A stretch of DNA of 64,000 bases from Metaphire vulgaris (taxonomy: Eukaryota > Annelida > Clitellata > Crassiclitellata > Megascolecidae). Below the pieces are notes generated by a model that was given only the letters and a program-made list of their open reading frames with translations, was not told the origin of the DNA and searched no databases. Numbering within the stretch: position 1 is the first letter of the stretch; each line of letters opens with the position of its first letter. Position numbers and translations under genes: made by a program. The stretch spans positions 21,341,024 to 21,405,023 of the forward strand of contig CM030835.1 of NCBI GenBank assembly GCA_018105865.1. Direction: 5' to 3'. Below, one piece after another: positions 33,246 through 45,400 of this stretch.

Positions 33246-34093
33246 CCATGTAAGGTCAAATACAGTGTAAACAAGTGGTGTATGAAACCATCTGGATGTT
33301 TCATTAATTTTCCATGCTATTTTCAAATTTCTTATTTCGTGGCAGCATTTAATTTGTTCTTCATGACTTCAGAGATAGTCCAAGATTCAGTTCCGTATGA
33401 CGTGACCAACCAAATGTAATATTACTGCTATTATTATTAGTTTTGCTACTGTAGTCTTCTTACTGATGCTGCTACACTGCTACTATTACTACTGCTACTC
33501 CTATTGAGTGAAATAGTTTGTTTGTGAAAAATTTAGGATCAACATTATGTTGCCGACAGTTGCTGCTCTACTGAACAAAGCACCTTTAAAGGTTATTGTG
33601 AATGATTTTATTTTCTACAGTAATTGCATTCAGTTGCAGATAAATTTATTTTATTTTGAACTTAAATGTTACTATGAAATCTTGTGAATTTATGTAGTAC
33701 TATAAGAAGCCTATTCTTGTTAGTTTCATCATGCATTACAATCACTATAGTCAAAATGCAGTGTCATATCAACTTGTCCATTCATATAGTGTGTATGATC
33801 TTGAGGTCAACATGATTTAATTAATCCAAGCTCATACCAGTTCACATAAAAAGATTGCATTTGGCTGGTAGAGACTATACACATCTGCAGCAAAACAGGT
33901 TGTGCAATATTTTGGAAAATAATAATTGTTTATTTAATTCCTTTGATCAAACAATTTCCAAAGCTTACAACTGCAAAAGAGAATTAAATGTGAATCAGAT
34001 TTCTGTTATAAAAAGGAACATGTCTAAATGTCAAAATCAGAATAAAGCCAGATGGAATGAGGTGGCATTGAAGTAATGTTTGTACATTTATAG
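33246..34093. other. intronic or intergenic; one weak open segment
   Basis: A frame at 33855-34076 is open behind CATCTGCAG and stops at 34076 with no convincing donor (GAG|GTGGCA at best). It cannot be joined in phase to the exon that starts at 34094. Confidence 0.25.
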
Positions 34094-36801
34094 GACTACC
34101 AGATATAACAATATTTGCTGCACCCAACGACTCAAATCTGGAAAAGTCTGCTGACGAAGACAGGACTTCAAAAGCAAGGAATGAACAGGCTTTGATGGGG
34201 TTAGCAAAAATGATTGGTGACAAGACAGAATATTTCAGCGAAGAAATCCAAAGAACAGGAACCATTAGTAAGCATGGAACAAAAAGAAAATATGAGAATG
34301 AGTATGCATTTCAGCTGTACTTCTTCAGAACAACATGATAGTTCCACTAAGGATCCAGATTTTGATTATGAAAAGGCATTGAATGAACTCTCCGATGAAA
34401 GCTTTGACGATTCTCGTGCTATATCAGAAGAGTTGCCATTCCCGAATATATGTGAGAATGTCTTTTATGAAACTGCTATTAGCTTTGATAAATTCAAAGT
34501 CTTTCCAGAACATTGTACGAAAAAAAATGAGATCGCAATGTCCAACACAGCGCCTGGTATATTGAACATGCCTGATGCCAACAGGATGGAAAGATATGGA
34601 TCGGAAAATGAGCATCAGTTGAAAGAGTTCTAGTACAAAGTCTGGCAGAATTAGTGATCATAGCCTAATATCAAATAGCTTGGATGGCGTGCATGAAAAT
34701 GTCTCCTGTTTTTTGAGACGCAAAGAAAAGTCAGGCTGCAAAAGAACTTATGATAAAACCAATTTCTGCACGTTTTGCAGCTCTGGAATTAAAAGCAAAA
34801 TTTCAAGACATCTTCTGACAGTCCATAAAGATGAAGTTAAGATGAGAAATATCCTTTTGCTTCCAAAGCGCTCTGAAGAACGAATGAAACTTTTGCACCT
34901 ACTTGCCAATGAAGGGAATTTTAAGCATAATGCATCAGTTTTAAGAGAAGGGAAAGGACAAATCGTGGTCTGTAGAAGAAGTACAAAGGTGAACAGCACA
35001 AGTAGCTACTTACCTTGTGAATTCTGCAAGAAATTCATCCACAAAACAAGTTTGTGGCGCCACTTTCGACTTTGTTTGCCGCGAAAAGAATATTATTCAT
35101 CTAAAACTGTTGATGGCGAAGGAATACAGAAGAGGCCAGGCATTAAAGGAACTGCAAGAGGAAGAGCTTTGCTCTATGGAGCCATATTTTCAGGAACTGA
35201 TGAAATTCTAACTAATTTAATGAATAGAATGCGTGATGATGATGTTAAGGAGACAGTCATGGGAGATGAACTTATATGTAGGTTTGCTTGCCTGAGACTT
35301 GAATCTCTTGGAAGTTACGCTGATCAAAAGGTGGCTGATATGCACCGAGTCAGCCAGGCTGCTCGAACTCTTGGAAGACTTCTTATAGAAGCAAGAAAGA
35401 CAATACCAAACATTACAATGAAATGTTTGATTGACCCAAAGCATTTTGATTTGGTTGTCTCCATAGCCAAGGAGCTATCAACAGGTAAAGAAAAACCTTC
35501 ACTGAACGTTGGCAGATCAATTGGACATTTACTGAGCCACGTTGTACTTACTAAGAGTGGATCTGCATTACTGAGACAACGATGATGAAGCTCTTCAAGA
35601 AGCAACAAACTTTAAGAAGTTGCATGAGGCTGAATGGAACTATAGGGTCAACAGTGCAGCTGTAAAGCAAATAAATAAGGAGAAACGGATGAAAACATCT
35701 GCCATTCCTTTGACAGAAGACTTGGTGAGACTTAGAACACATGTACTCAGTAATATGACCTATCTTCAATCGCAACTGAAAGAATCTCCGACAGCTCACC
35801 AGTGGTTACTGTTAGCAAAGTTTACCATGGCACGGTTAATTTTATTTAACAAAAGACGACGTGCAGAAGTTAAGGATCTTAAAGTTCAGGAATATCTCAA
35901 TAGACCCAAGTGGAATAATGACGCAGCCGGTGAACTTGAGTTGGCGTTGTCTCCTGTTGATCGCATTTTAGCCAGGAGGTAAATACTTTTATATTCATAT
36001 ATTCATATTCCAGGTATTCCTCCATATTCAGTCTTCATGTTTTTGTGTTGTTTGGGCACAGTCAATAAAGCTGGATGTTCCGTTTAAGCACACTACTGTA
36101 GTCTGGTGATGTTGAAAGAAGCATAATATGAGGATATATATTTCCAGTGCAAAGGAATGAAATGTGTCTTCAGAAATTTCGTTGGAGTTCGATTTATACA
36201 AATATGAATGAAAATTATGTTAAGATCTGCTTCCTATCATTATTGCAATCTTAACCCTTAGGTTGAATTGTTTTTAAAGGTTGAATTCTTTTGTAGAATG
36301 GACATGGTCATCTCAGCGGGGAAGTCAAGAAAGAACGTAGATGCCTTTGTTCTACTGCCTCCAGATGCTCAAACAGCAATTAATATTCTGATTGAAACTC
36401 GTGGTATGGTGGGCATACCAATGACAAATGAATTCATCTTCGCTCGAATCTCAGCAGACACACCGATGAGTGGCCATGTGGAACTCCAAGAGATTGCTTC
36501 TGGTTGCGAAGGACTGTTGTTCCCCGAAAGAATTACATCAACAAATCTTCGGAAGTACATTGCCACAGTTTCACAGGTTTATGCTTTATATGGCAGTTCA
36601 TTTGCACATAATGTTAAGGGTGTATAAATTTGTATACAAGTTTTTACAAATTGTGTTATATAATCTTTCAGCAAATGAGAAAACTGTGTTCTCATTATAG
36701 CTGATTTCATTTTCACTGATGCACTACTAGTGATCTATAGTTTCATTAAACATTATGATCCATGAAATCAACTTCAGCCAACGTATTCTTGTAGAAGTAG
36801 C

Positions 36802-36836
<35 letters not shown>

Positions 36837-38348
36837 CAGTAGCAGCAGCATCAGTAGCAGCAGCAGTAGCAGCAGTAGTAGTCGTTGTTGTAGCAATAGT
36901 ACCAGCAGCCGACATAGTAATAGTCACTATGCTACTATTACTACACTACAGGATGTTACATAAGTTGTTTACTTTATTGCTCAAGTGTTTTGAAATTGGT
37001 AATAAGACAAACCCTATGATTCTGCAGTGTCTTAAGTGCTGTATTTCTTATTTGTTACTAATTTTCAGATTTTGCATTTAATGAGTTATAATTGAATTCC
37101 ATATTCTAGGTGATGGATCTGAATGATATAGAACTTGGTTATTTGGCACGGCATCTGGGACATGATCCTAAAACTCACCGAGAATTTTATCGCTTGAGTC
37201 ATTCAACAATACAGCTTTCTAAGGTGCAGTATGCTACTGATTATTGGAACTAAGCTAGTTTAGCTTTTCTTAGGAAATTTGCCACATAAGCAGGGATATT
37301 CAACTGGCCCTTCAAAGTGTGTAATTTGAATTTCATGATGAAATGGATTTTAGAATATTTCTATAAAATAAGTGCATATTCTTTAACAGTTTCTATTATT
37401 TTCAGTGACGTTTTATGAAACATTCAAGTTTTAATTAGAATTAATAAATAAGTTAATGGCTGCAACTTTAATTGAGCGAATGGTCCCTTGCCATGTCATA
37501 TCATATACTCTCAACTGCCTTAAATATGTTATGAATTGATAGCTGTTTTTTTAATTAATATAGGTCTCGAGATTGCTGCTTGCGGTCGACAAAGGCATGC
37601 TACACGAGTTCAAAGGAAAAACATTGGATGCCATTAATGTTGATGGTAAGTAATTTATTATATTGAATTGGTGGTGACAGTTAATTTTAATTATTCACTA
37701 CTTAATCAGTACACATAAACTCAAGGTTGCATTTGAGGGAAATATAGGTCTCGAGATTGCTGCTTGCGGTCGACAAAGGCATGCTACATGCCTTTCTCAG
37801 TTTCCCCTTCCTCTTGCTTATTAGTGAAAGAGTAGACCAGTTACTAAGCAGTAGCCTGGAATTTCCCTTTTCCAGAAAATGTATGATTGCAAAGGTTATG
37901 TTCTGTATCAGGTTTGCTAAAACAACTACATTTATGAGCATAATCCATGCTTATTTTCACATTGTCTGGATGGGCTAATTTTTTCAGATCTTCCAGATGT
38001 CCAAGAGGAAATCGAGGAGGATGCTGAAACTACCGACGAGGATCTTTCATTCGCGAAGTACAACGAAACGGAAAATGGGGATATTTCGAATCTTCATACT
38101 CAGGCTAAGACAATCCAAAATGTGCCTGGAGATCCTTGCGAGGTTGTACAAGCAAAGCACAGCAAAAGACGTTGGTCTGAAACTGAGAAGCAGATGCTGT
38201 TCAAGCATTTTGGAGATGACATTAGCAAAAAACAATACCATGCGGACGTCGTATTAGCAAGTTAGCTTATGCAATGTCAAATACAAGAACTGTTGCACAG
38301 ATACGCACTCAGATTCACAACTATATTTCTGGCAAATTGTCTATGTAA
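34094..38348 (+). CDS. zinc-finger / tyrosine-recombinase-like / SANT protein, multi-exon, with frame breaks
   Basis: Exons are 34094-35978, 36297-36576, 37110-37223, 37564-37645 and 37988-38348, all with GT-AG ends and matching phases. The first exon has an acidic leader, a C2H2 finger (FCTFCSSGIKSKISRHLLTV) and a C-x2-C-x12-H-x3-C finger (LPCEFCKKFIHKTSLWRHFR). It then has a helical core and the FNKRRRAEV segment holding the putative first catalytic Arg. Exon 2 ends TNLRKYIATVSQ (second Arg). Exon 3 reads RHLGHDPKTHREFYRLSHST, the His plus Tyr motif of tyrosine recombinases. Exon 5 has a SANT/Myb-like KRRWSETEKQMLFKHFG and a conserved Q..IHNYISGKL end. AATAAA at 38498 follows the stop. Frame changes are needed near 34214-34330, 34600-34630, 35574 and 38232. 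The domain order matches a multi-copy family seen in fish and invertebrates and perhaps related to Cryptons. It may be a decayed copy, or the breaks may be sequence errors. Confidence 0.65.
36797..36915 (+). repeat. AGT/AGC trinucleotide tract in an intron of the recombinase-like gene
   Basis: (AGT)n and (AGC)n interrupted repeats of about 120 bp between exons 2 and 3. Val/Ala and Thr frames across it are artefacts. Confidence 0.9.
37743..37790 (+). repeat. duplicate of the 5' part of exon 4 in the following intron
   Basis: About 47 bp including the acceptor (ATATAGGTCTCGAGATTGCT through GGCATGCTACA) is identical to 37558-37604, then diverges at once. The duplicated piece codes for SRLLLAVDKGML but leads to no complete exon. 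The identity points to a recent event or an assembly artefact. Confidence 0.85.
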
Positions 38349-38559
38349 GGATGTGGCAATAATGACAGTTTGCGAATAATACCGCCTTAAAACTAATACA
38401 GCTTTAAAACTGCTTACAGGACAATATTGTCAGACATTGCTTTGCAAATTTGTATTCTGATGCTTTTTAGTTTGTAGTTTTAATAATAAGAGTATTGAAT
38501 AAATCCATAATTGCTACTGTTATTTCTAATAGAACTGCCATATATATATATATACACAC

Positions 38560-39110
38560 ACACACACACTTAAAATCACCTGCTTCCACCAATACTACTG
38601 CCACCAATACTTCTATCATTGCAACTACCTAGTACCACTACTACTGCTCTTACTATAACAACGACTTCTAGTACTACTGTACTATCGCTATTACTACCAG
38701 TATTAATAATACTATTGCCGCTATTACTACCAATAATGCTATTACTACTACTGCAACTACGGGTATTATAATTCTAGTAATTACTATTTATTTTATTAAT
38801 GTCATTACCATTAGTACTGGCATTATTACTACCACAACTATTACTTCAATTCCTACTATTGCATTACTACCAATAATGCTACTACTACTACTATAACAAC
38901 TAAGGGTATTATTTTTATAGTAATTAATACTAATTATTATTTATTTTATTAATTTCATCACCATTAGTACTGGCATTATTATTAACACAACTTTTACTGC
39001 AATTTCTACCATTGCTATTACTACTAAATTATATTTTAATACATATAAAATTATTTTATATACCTATTAACCATTAGCCTATTAAACCAATGATATATAT
39101 ATGCCCCACT
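38560..39110. other. imperfect ACT/ATT trinucleotide-rich region
   Basis: A long stretch of TACTACTAC, ATTATTACT and similar words with two near-duplicate blocks (GCTATTACTACTACTGCAAC and GCTACTACTACTACTATAAC, about 140 bp apart). No gene. Confidence 0.6.
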
Positions 39111-39286
39111 TAATCAGGTGTAATTATACACATTAATGACCCACGTAATCAGGCGAAAACAGGCAGACCCCATTTGTATATACTGTGAGGCAAATGTCCC
39201 GTTATGCCTATGAGTAAGTGCATTGATCGGATTTTGTCCCAGTAAAGATTTCATATAAGTGCAGACCGGGAAGCATATCGTTTCAA

Positions 39287-39334
<48 letters not shown>
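39287..39334. repeat. (TA)n microsatellite
   Basis: About 48 bp of TA. Confidence 0.95.
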
Positions 39335-39336
<2 letters not shown>

Positions 39337-39733
39337 CTTGATTGTGTAGATGTATTAATCACTATTACCATGCGTTGTGTGCCATAAACAATAATTTTGC
39401 ATATTAGAAAAAAGCTAGACTTGACGTAGCATTTTAAGGTAATATTCGTGTTCAGCACATAAATATTAATAAGTAATGACTTTTTATTTCTGTTACATGA
39501 CTTTTGTAAAAAAAATTGTTATCCGATTATTAATAATGCACTAACCGTATTTCTTTGTGAAAATTACTTGACAAAAATTTTAGTGTGTAATATTCCGTTT
39601 AAATTAATCATGGAATGCGTCTATTTGTAAAAAAAGTCCTTCATTGTGTCACATTACAGCTTATTAGCTGTTATAGTTATGCGATGTAGAACGTAAATAT
39701 TTTTGCGTGAATTTGTGTTAGAACACCGTAGAT

Positions 39734-39742
39734 GAGAGAGAG

Positions 39743-39793
<51 letters not shown>
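39734..39793 (+). repeat. (GA)n microsatellite
   Basis: About 60 bp of GA. Overlapping Leu-Ser frames are artefacts. Confidence 0.95.
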
Positions 39794-39798
<5 letters not shown>

Positions 39799-39944
39799 TG
39801 ATAGAAACATAAAAAATAATGACTGGGAAAGTAGATATGCCATACGATCGATTCTTTACATTAGCACACAATAGCCGCACTAGAGGCCACAGAAATGCAA
39901 ATGTTTTAGCAGAGGGTGGGTCAAAGAAAAAAAATGTTTGTGAG

Positions 39945-40110
39945 TGCATGGGTTGTGGACAAATGGAATAGTTTGAATGAAACAGTAAACGAATTCAAAG
40001 GCTATCTATTCTAGATAAACTAGGTTATTGAATGCAGATGGTTACATCAGTGACTTTCACACAGGCTTACTTAGCCTCCTAAACCACTTTAAATCATATT
40101 ATTATTATGT
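39945..40110 (+). repeat. LINE 3'-end fragment, close copy of 19410-19580
   Basis: GGACAAATGGAATAGTTTGAA, then TTCAAAGGCTATCTA, AACTAGGTTATTGAATGCAG and TAGCCTCCTAAACCACTT, ending ATTATTAT. In translation the first part reads W.SLNET and FKGYL.DK.GY, a LINE C-terminal pattern. Confidence 0.65.
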
Positions 40111-40127
40111 CAAGTTAAGCGAATTAA

Positions 40128-40198
40128 CCCCTTAACTGGGACCCCAGATATATCCCGTCATTTTACATTGAGTTACAGTTAAAGACCCAGTAAAGGGG
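40128..40198. mobile_element. 71-bp piggyBac-type MITE, copy 1, TTAA flanks
   Basis: The ends are CCCCTTAACTGGG and CCCAGTAAAGGGG, flanked by TTAA on both sides (40124-40127, 40199-40202). A second copy of identical length in opposite orientation lies at 56631-56701. The core shares GATATATCC and CATTTTACATTGAGTTACAG. TTAA targets with CCC-starting ends are the piggyBac signature. Confidence 0.85.
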
Positions 40199-40316
40199 TT
40201 AATCATGCATTTGTGGTGATTCCGGCTCGCGGTCTCGTCGCGCGCTCGGTGGTCGGGCGGCACCCAACGCCCACTCGGTTTCCCGATCGCCTTCCACCGC
40301 CGACTCTGCCTGATCG

Positions 40317-40512
40317 CAGTGGCAGCTCTAGAATTTGGCAAGTGGGGAGGGGTCGTTGGGGTGGCAGCTTCTAATCATGGGGGCCAACCATTTGTTGTTT
40401 AATGTATGTAGCATTAAGTATAGGTTTCAACTGGGGGGCCACTGGGGGGGCCAGGCACTCAATAGGGGGGCACGGGCCTTCCGCCCTGCCCTCCCCGGTG
40501 GAGCCGCCACTG
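40317..40512. mobile_element. hAT-type MITE (CAGTGGC ends), copy 1
   Basis: It begins CAGTGGCAGCTCTAGAATTTG and ends GGTGGAGCCGCCACTG. An inverted relative is at 57163-57351 (shared CCAACCATTTGTTGTTTAATG and TTAAGTATAGG in complement). It is very G-rich near the ends. Confidence 0.85.
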
Positions 40513-40519
40513 CGTTATC

Positions 40520-41090
40520 GACGGCGTCTGTTTGCCTTTCCGATTCACAGCCATCAAACGAGGTGACGGCGGCTGCCGGGCAGGCCGCATACTGACGATG
40601 GCCGCTCCTCAACACAGGTTCCCGATTATCCTCGTCCGACGTCTCTCTGTCTGTCCTGGCTTCGGTCTCTTTCGAGTGGCGCTTAAACTGGTTCATCTTA
40701 TCGTTTGCCGCCGCTCTGTCTCGGCGCCGTAAGCGGTCTTTGTACATGTTTTTGGTCACTGGCTTCGACTTTATACCGACCCCTCTTCAATCTCGGTAAC
40801 GTACTTGTCTTCCCTTCTTTTAGAGACAGTCGGCGATGTCTATCCTCTGTTGCGGCTTCTTAGAACGCCGGGTTTCTCCTGCTCTCACTCCTAGATGGTC
40901 AGCGGTGTCTATGTGTTTCCTCAGCGGCTTCACCACAAACCGCGCCTGAATGGACTTCGGTTTCCTACTGTATTCTTTCTCAACCGTTTATTCACCAAAC
41001 TGACTCGCCGAGACCCGACAGGCAGGCGTCTGTCTCCTTCCTTGGCTCAGAGTTGACCTCCTGGGCGCTAATGTGGCCATAGCCTCCACA
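40520..41090 (-). pseudogene. GC-rich coding-like relic, unrecognised
   Basis: The minus strand carries charged, protein-like segments in three frames: RFVVKPLRKHIDTADHLGVR, KNMYKDRLRRRDRAAANDKM and SDEDNREPVLRSGHRQYAAC. The GC content is far above its surroundings. The left end is cut by the MITE at 40317-40512. It may be the C-terminal part of a retroelement polyprotein (NREPVLRSG is common there), but no catalytic motif is present. Confidence 0.3.
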
Positions 41091-41099
41091 AGTAAATGC

Positions 41100-42460
41100 T
41101 TCACGTTTACAGCGAAGATTCACTTTCACTGACAGCGCTATCAACAGCAACTGTATAGAGACACAATGCAGTGTCCGTTAATTGTTGGTTTATTTATTTA
41201 TTAACCAAACATTATTGACAAAGGGCAACCAGCTTTGACGACAATGGGGAACCAAAGGAAAACCCGGGACGAAGACGCGTTGGCTAACGACGGCCTCCTC
41301 GCTCGCCATAATGACTAGCGCCACTGAGAAATGCAATCAAATATATCCTTTAATACACTAGCGAAGGTACAGCGAAAACCACATAGGGTGAATTTCAAGA
41401 ATAAAATCAATTAGGGATTTGTTTAGCGGTAATCAAAATTATAGCAGAATAAGTTTTGGAGGAAGTAGATATGAAGGAGGAAGGGAGTACTTCCTCAAGT
41501 GTAACCGACATCTTGACGCGAACGATTTTCTTTATGTTAAATCGTCTTTCCGAAATATTGTGATTTTTATTAAAATACGTGCAAATACGGTTGGTCGTCA
41601 TCGTGGTTAGATCTTGTATCGAGTGAAGACCGTCAGCACGCCCTGGAACGCCGGACTTCGCTGACAGTGTGTCCCTACCGAGCGATAAGCGTCGGCGGTA
41701 CTTGATTTGAGTTGTTTGCTTAAGACATAGCACCGGTCTTCTTCGCTAGATTTTTATCTAGTTTATCGTCCGATAACTCCCTATGTTTTTTCATTGCAAT
41801 TGTAGTAGTTTCTTTTTTGTGGGAAAACGGGAATCCTAGTGCACGGGCGCCAAACCATGTTCATAGCTATCGCTAGCCTAGGTCTTCGTGCGCTCACATA
41901 AACTAAAATTAATTTATTTAAAATTCGTACAAATTTACATTAGTAATAAATAATTATTAGTTAAATTAAATTATTGAAAATAGGTAGCTAAAGTAGTGAC
42001 ATATTTAAACGTTTAATAATAGAAGAGCAAGCAATTAATAAATAATAATAATAATACTACTCTCATTCCAGTGGCTGAACGCCACACATTTAGTGAACGA
42101 GCGCATCGAATACATTAAATTCCAAATAGGGGATACAATCCATTTTCCACTTTCAGTTTCTTATTATAAATTCGTTTTTGATGTTTCATACTATTGAAGA
42201 AAAGGAAAAATCCATTTGTTCTAGCTCATTAAATACTGATATATGTTTCAAAAGACAAAGTACTCACCTGTGATTATTCCTCCGTAATTCGTAAAGTCCA
42301 CCAAAAATCAAGTATCATTATACAAGGATGCAACGACTCGCTAGTGTTTCATTTCTTATACATCTGTCACAAAACTTTGTAATCATGATATCTAAGTAGG
42401 TCCTACTGTATCTCGAATTGAATATTTAGCCACATTCGTAGATCATTGCCGAAATACTTC
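41100..42460. other. no gene confirmed
   Basis: Contains an inverted repeat TTGTTGGTTTATTTA...TAAATAAACCAACA-like at 41183-41210 and ordinary AT-rich sequence. The upstream exons of the fibrinogen-related gene (signal peptide, linker) should lie here or earlier but were not identified. Confidence 0.3.
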
Positions 42461-42462
42461 AG

Positions 42463-45400
42463 TTGTGTGCGACTGTTCTGATATCAAAGCCAATGGCTAC
42501 ACAACAAGTGGAGTCTATCGCATCTACGTCGAGAATCAGGGTCAACGATATTACGCCAACACATCCTGCGATATGACAACAACGAACGGCACATGGACGG
42601 TGAGTCAATTAAGCAAAACGCTAGCCTAAAAGATTTTAAATAATTATTCTAAATGGAAACATCACAAATAAGCCATAAATTGTCATCGATCATCTTTGAT
42701 GACAAGTTGACAACTGAAAATGTTGCCACATACCTGGGCCTCGGTTACCAGAATTAAGGTTAATCCCACAAGACTCTTTGTCTGGGCCTAAAAATCACTC
42801 ACTGTACCGTAGGTTGCTTAGCGAAAATAATGGAACACGAGTGTTTTTTTCTATTTGGGTCCATAAGTGAATTAATTAAAATCTGAAGATCAGATTCATT
42901 CTGATCCGGCTCTGTATTCTCACTGATAATTAAGGTTACTAATGACCACAGAACTTAATTACATGAATTAATTAATGAAATGTGTTTTCAATGGAGACTT
43001 AAAACATGTTCTCGGTTAGGTTTTTCAAAGACGAAAAGATGGCAGTGTAGATTTCTACAGAAAATGGAACGAGTATAAAACTGGTTTCGGAAATGCAAAT
43101 GGAGAATTCTGGCTGGGTAAATATAATTACCCTACCTCTTCAGTTCATGCGTTAACGATGGAATTTAAGTTTTAGCAAGCCTTCCTATTTTCAAGTATAA
43201 AGACCTGTACCCGTCTATGAAGAGTTAGCGAGTATATTGGGATTTTAGCTTATATACTCATGATTATTATTAGTGAATTTCTATCGCGCCAGTTTTCACT
43301 TGGCATCTGTCGAAGGCGGTTCCGGAATTTAATCGTAATCCCCCTTGTCAAATCCAATAATTCAGTCCGATTTTCCAGGCCCTGTTATGGCGGATAGGAA
43401 CGACGGGAAATTTTCACACTTGACAGAAAGATTGAATTTCTTGAGCATTTGACATGCCTTAAAAAGAAAAATAACAAAGATAAGTCTAAATATAGTTGTG
43501 AGGACCATTTTTTCTTGTCGTGGAGTTGGATTTGGCGCCATCAATATGATTTTCCTCCCCGCCCCGGATACCATAGCTGCGCCTCTGAGCAGGGTGCGAT
43601 TTGTGACCTGGAGCAGTGGAGGGGATATGTCGAGCTTGGGGTGATGTAGTTCCTGGGAAATGTATCAGTGGGGGTATGTAGTGGTGGGGGATGTAGCAGT
43701 AGGGGGATGCAGTTTGGCAGTGGGGGGAAGATCCCCCTCTTCCCCCGGCAAATAGCGCCCTGCCTCTGAGTGATTATTTCTATAATTCTTATTGAGCCAG
43801 TTTCTATAGCGCCGTGAGTGGGGGACAACAAGAGTAATGGTTATTTTAGCAACGTCACTTGAATATCTAGATGTGAAACAAGTCAAACTTCAAATTTCCT
43901 CTGAATGACAGAATGAAGTTTCGTAATAATTTCATCAAAATATTTCTTTAATGCCACAATAAGACAAATAGAAGAAATTGTCTGAAATCGCTTTACGAGT
44001 TACTAGTGTGAATTCTTTATAAAATAACTAAAGTACAATGGGATTATTTGACTAGGCATTTAAAGATAGGCTCTGTTAAATTAATTCATACATTGATCAA
44101 AGTGGAGAATTATTACGTTACGAAGATCTGAAATTTAATATGCTAGATGATTTTGGCTTTTATTAATTAATTAAATTAGTAGCCTATATTTGTTTTATAT
44201 TGATTTCTTATATTGATTTGTTTTATATTGATTTACAAAAAAACTTAGAATTATTATTATTTTTGCCATTATTAAAATGACAAGTTAAACAAATACGAAA
44301 TTCTTCAAATGAATAATACTCTGCTAAAAGAAGAGTCTCAAAATCTTTAAATTGGACGCCAATTCGTCCTAATTAATGTCAAAGTGCTTTTGTCGTAGGC
44401 CTTAGCCTTGTTTACTGCGCTGGAGAAATTGTCTAGAAATAATAATAATAAAGTAAATCTCAACAATACGAAAGCTTCCATGAAAATCTGTAATTAGGGG
44501 CTAATAGTTACGTCCTTTGTACAATATTTTCACCTTTTACAAACGGAAAAAAGTCAGGAATGAATGGGTTAAATGAAGTCAAAGAACGTTTATATTTTTG
44601 TCCAGGAAACGATTTTCTCCACCTATTGACATCAAAGAGAAGATGCCGACTGAGAATTGATTTGGAAGATTTCGAAGAAGAAAAGCGTTATGCAGAATAT
44701 TCGACATTCAACATCAGTTCATCTGCGGACAAATACAGACTCAGAATAGGAAATTATTCTGGAACTGCAGGTCAGTACAACTTTAGATATCTTTAGCTGA
44801 AAGTCAGGCTTAAAATAGAATTTTCAGTAGCAGTCAGTCCTGCCGAGGAGCACAGAGTTAGGTAATGTCCGGTGTGGACCGGTATAGTATATTATAATGA
44901 CTCCCATATAATAATAACTCCCCCTCATTATTATATATATAATAATGAGGGGGAGTTATTATTATATGGGAGTCATTATAATATGCTACACCGGAGTTCA
45001 AATCTTACTTAGAGGCAAAGTCAGAATTTGTAAGGAGAAACAACACAGTGGCGTATACATGTACATCAAGACATCCTGCAGTTTAATCTATTCTGCAATC
45101 TAGGTTTGCTTTTGAAAACTTACGTTAGACTACAATCAAGACCTTACTGGACAGAGCTTAAGACAAACGTCGGACCATTTAAAACAGTCAAATGCATTTA
45201 ATACGAAGAGGCAAATTATAGAATTTTTTGTTGAAATGCGCTACACTCGAAAACTTGTCAAGGTTTTAGGCAGACAAAGTCTCTCCCCCAAACATTTCAA
45301 ACTCTCCCAATGTCAAGGTGGCTAGAATAAACACTGGTGATCATCGTATATTCATTAAATCTATTTAGGCACAATGCTCTATTTCGTCTGTGATACCATT

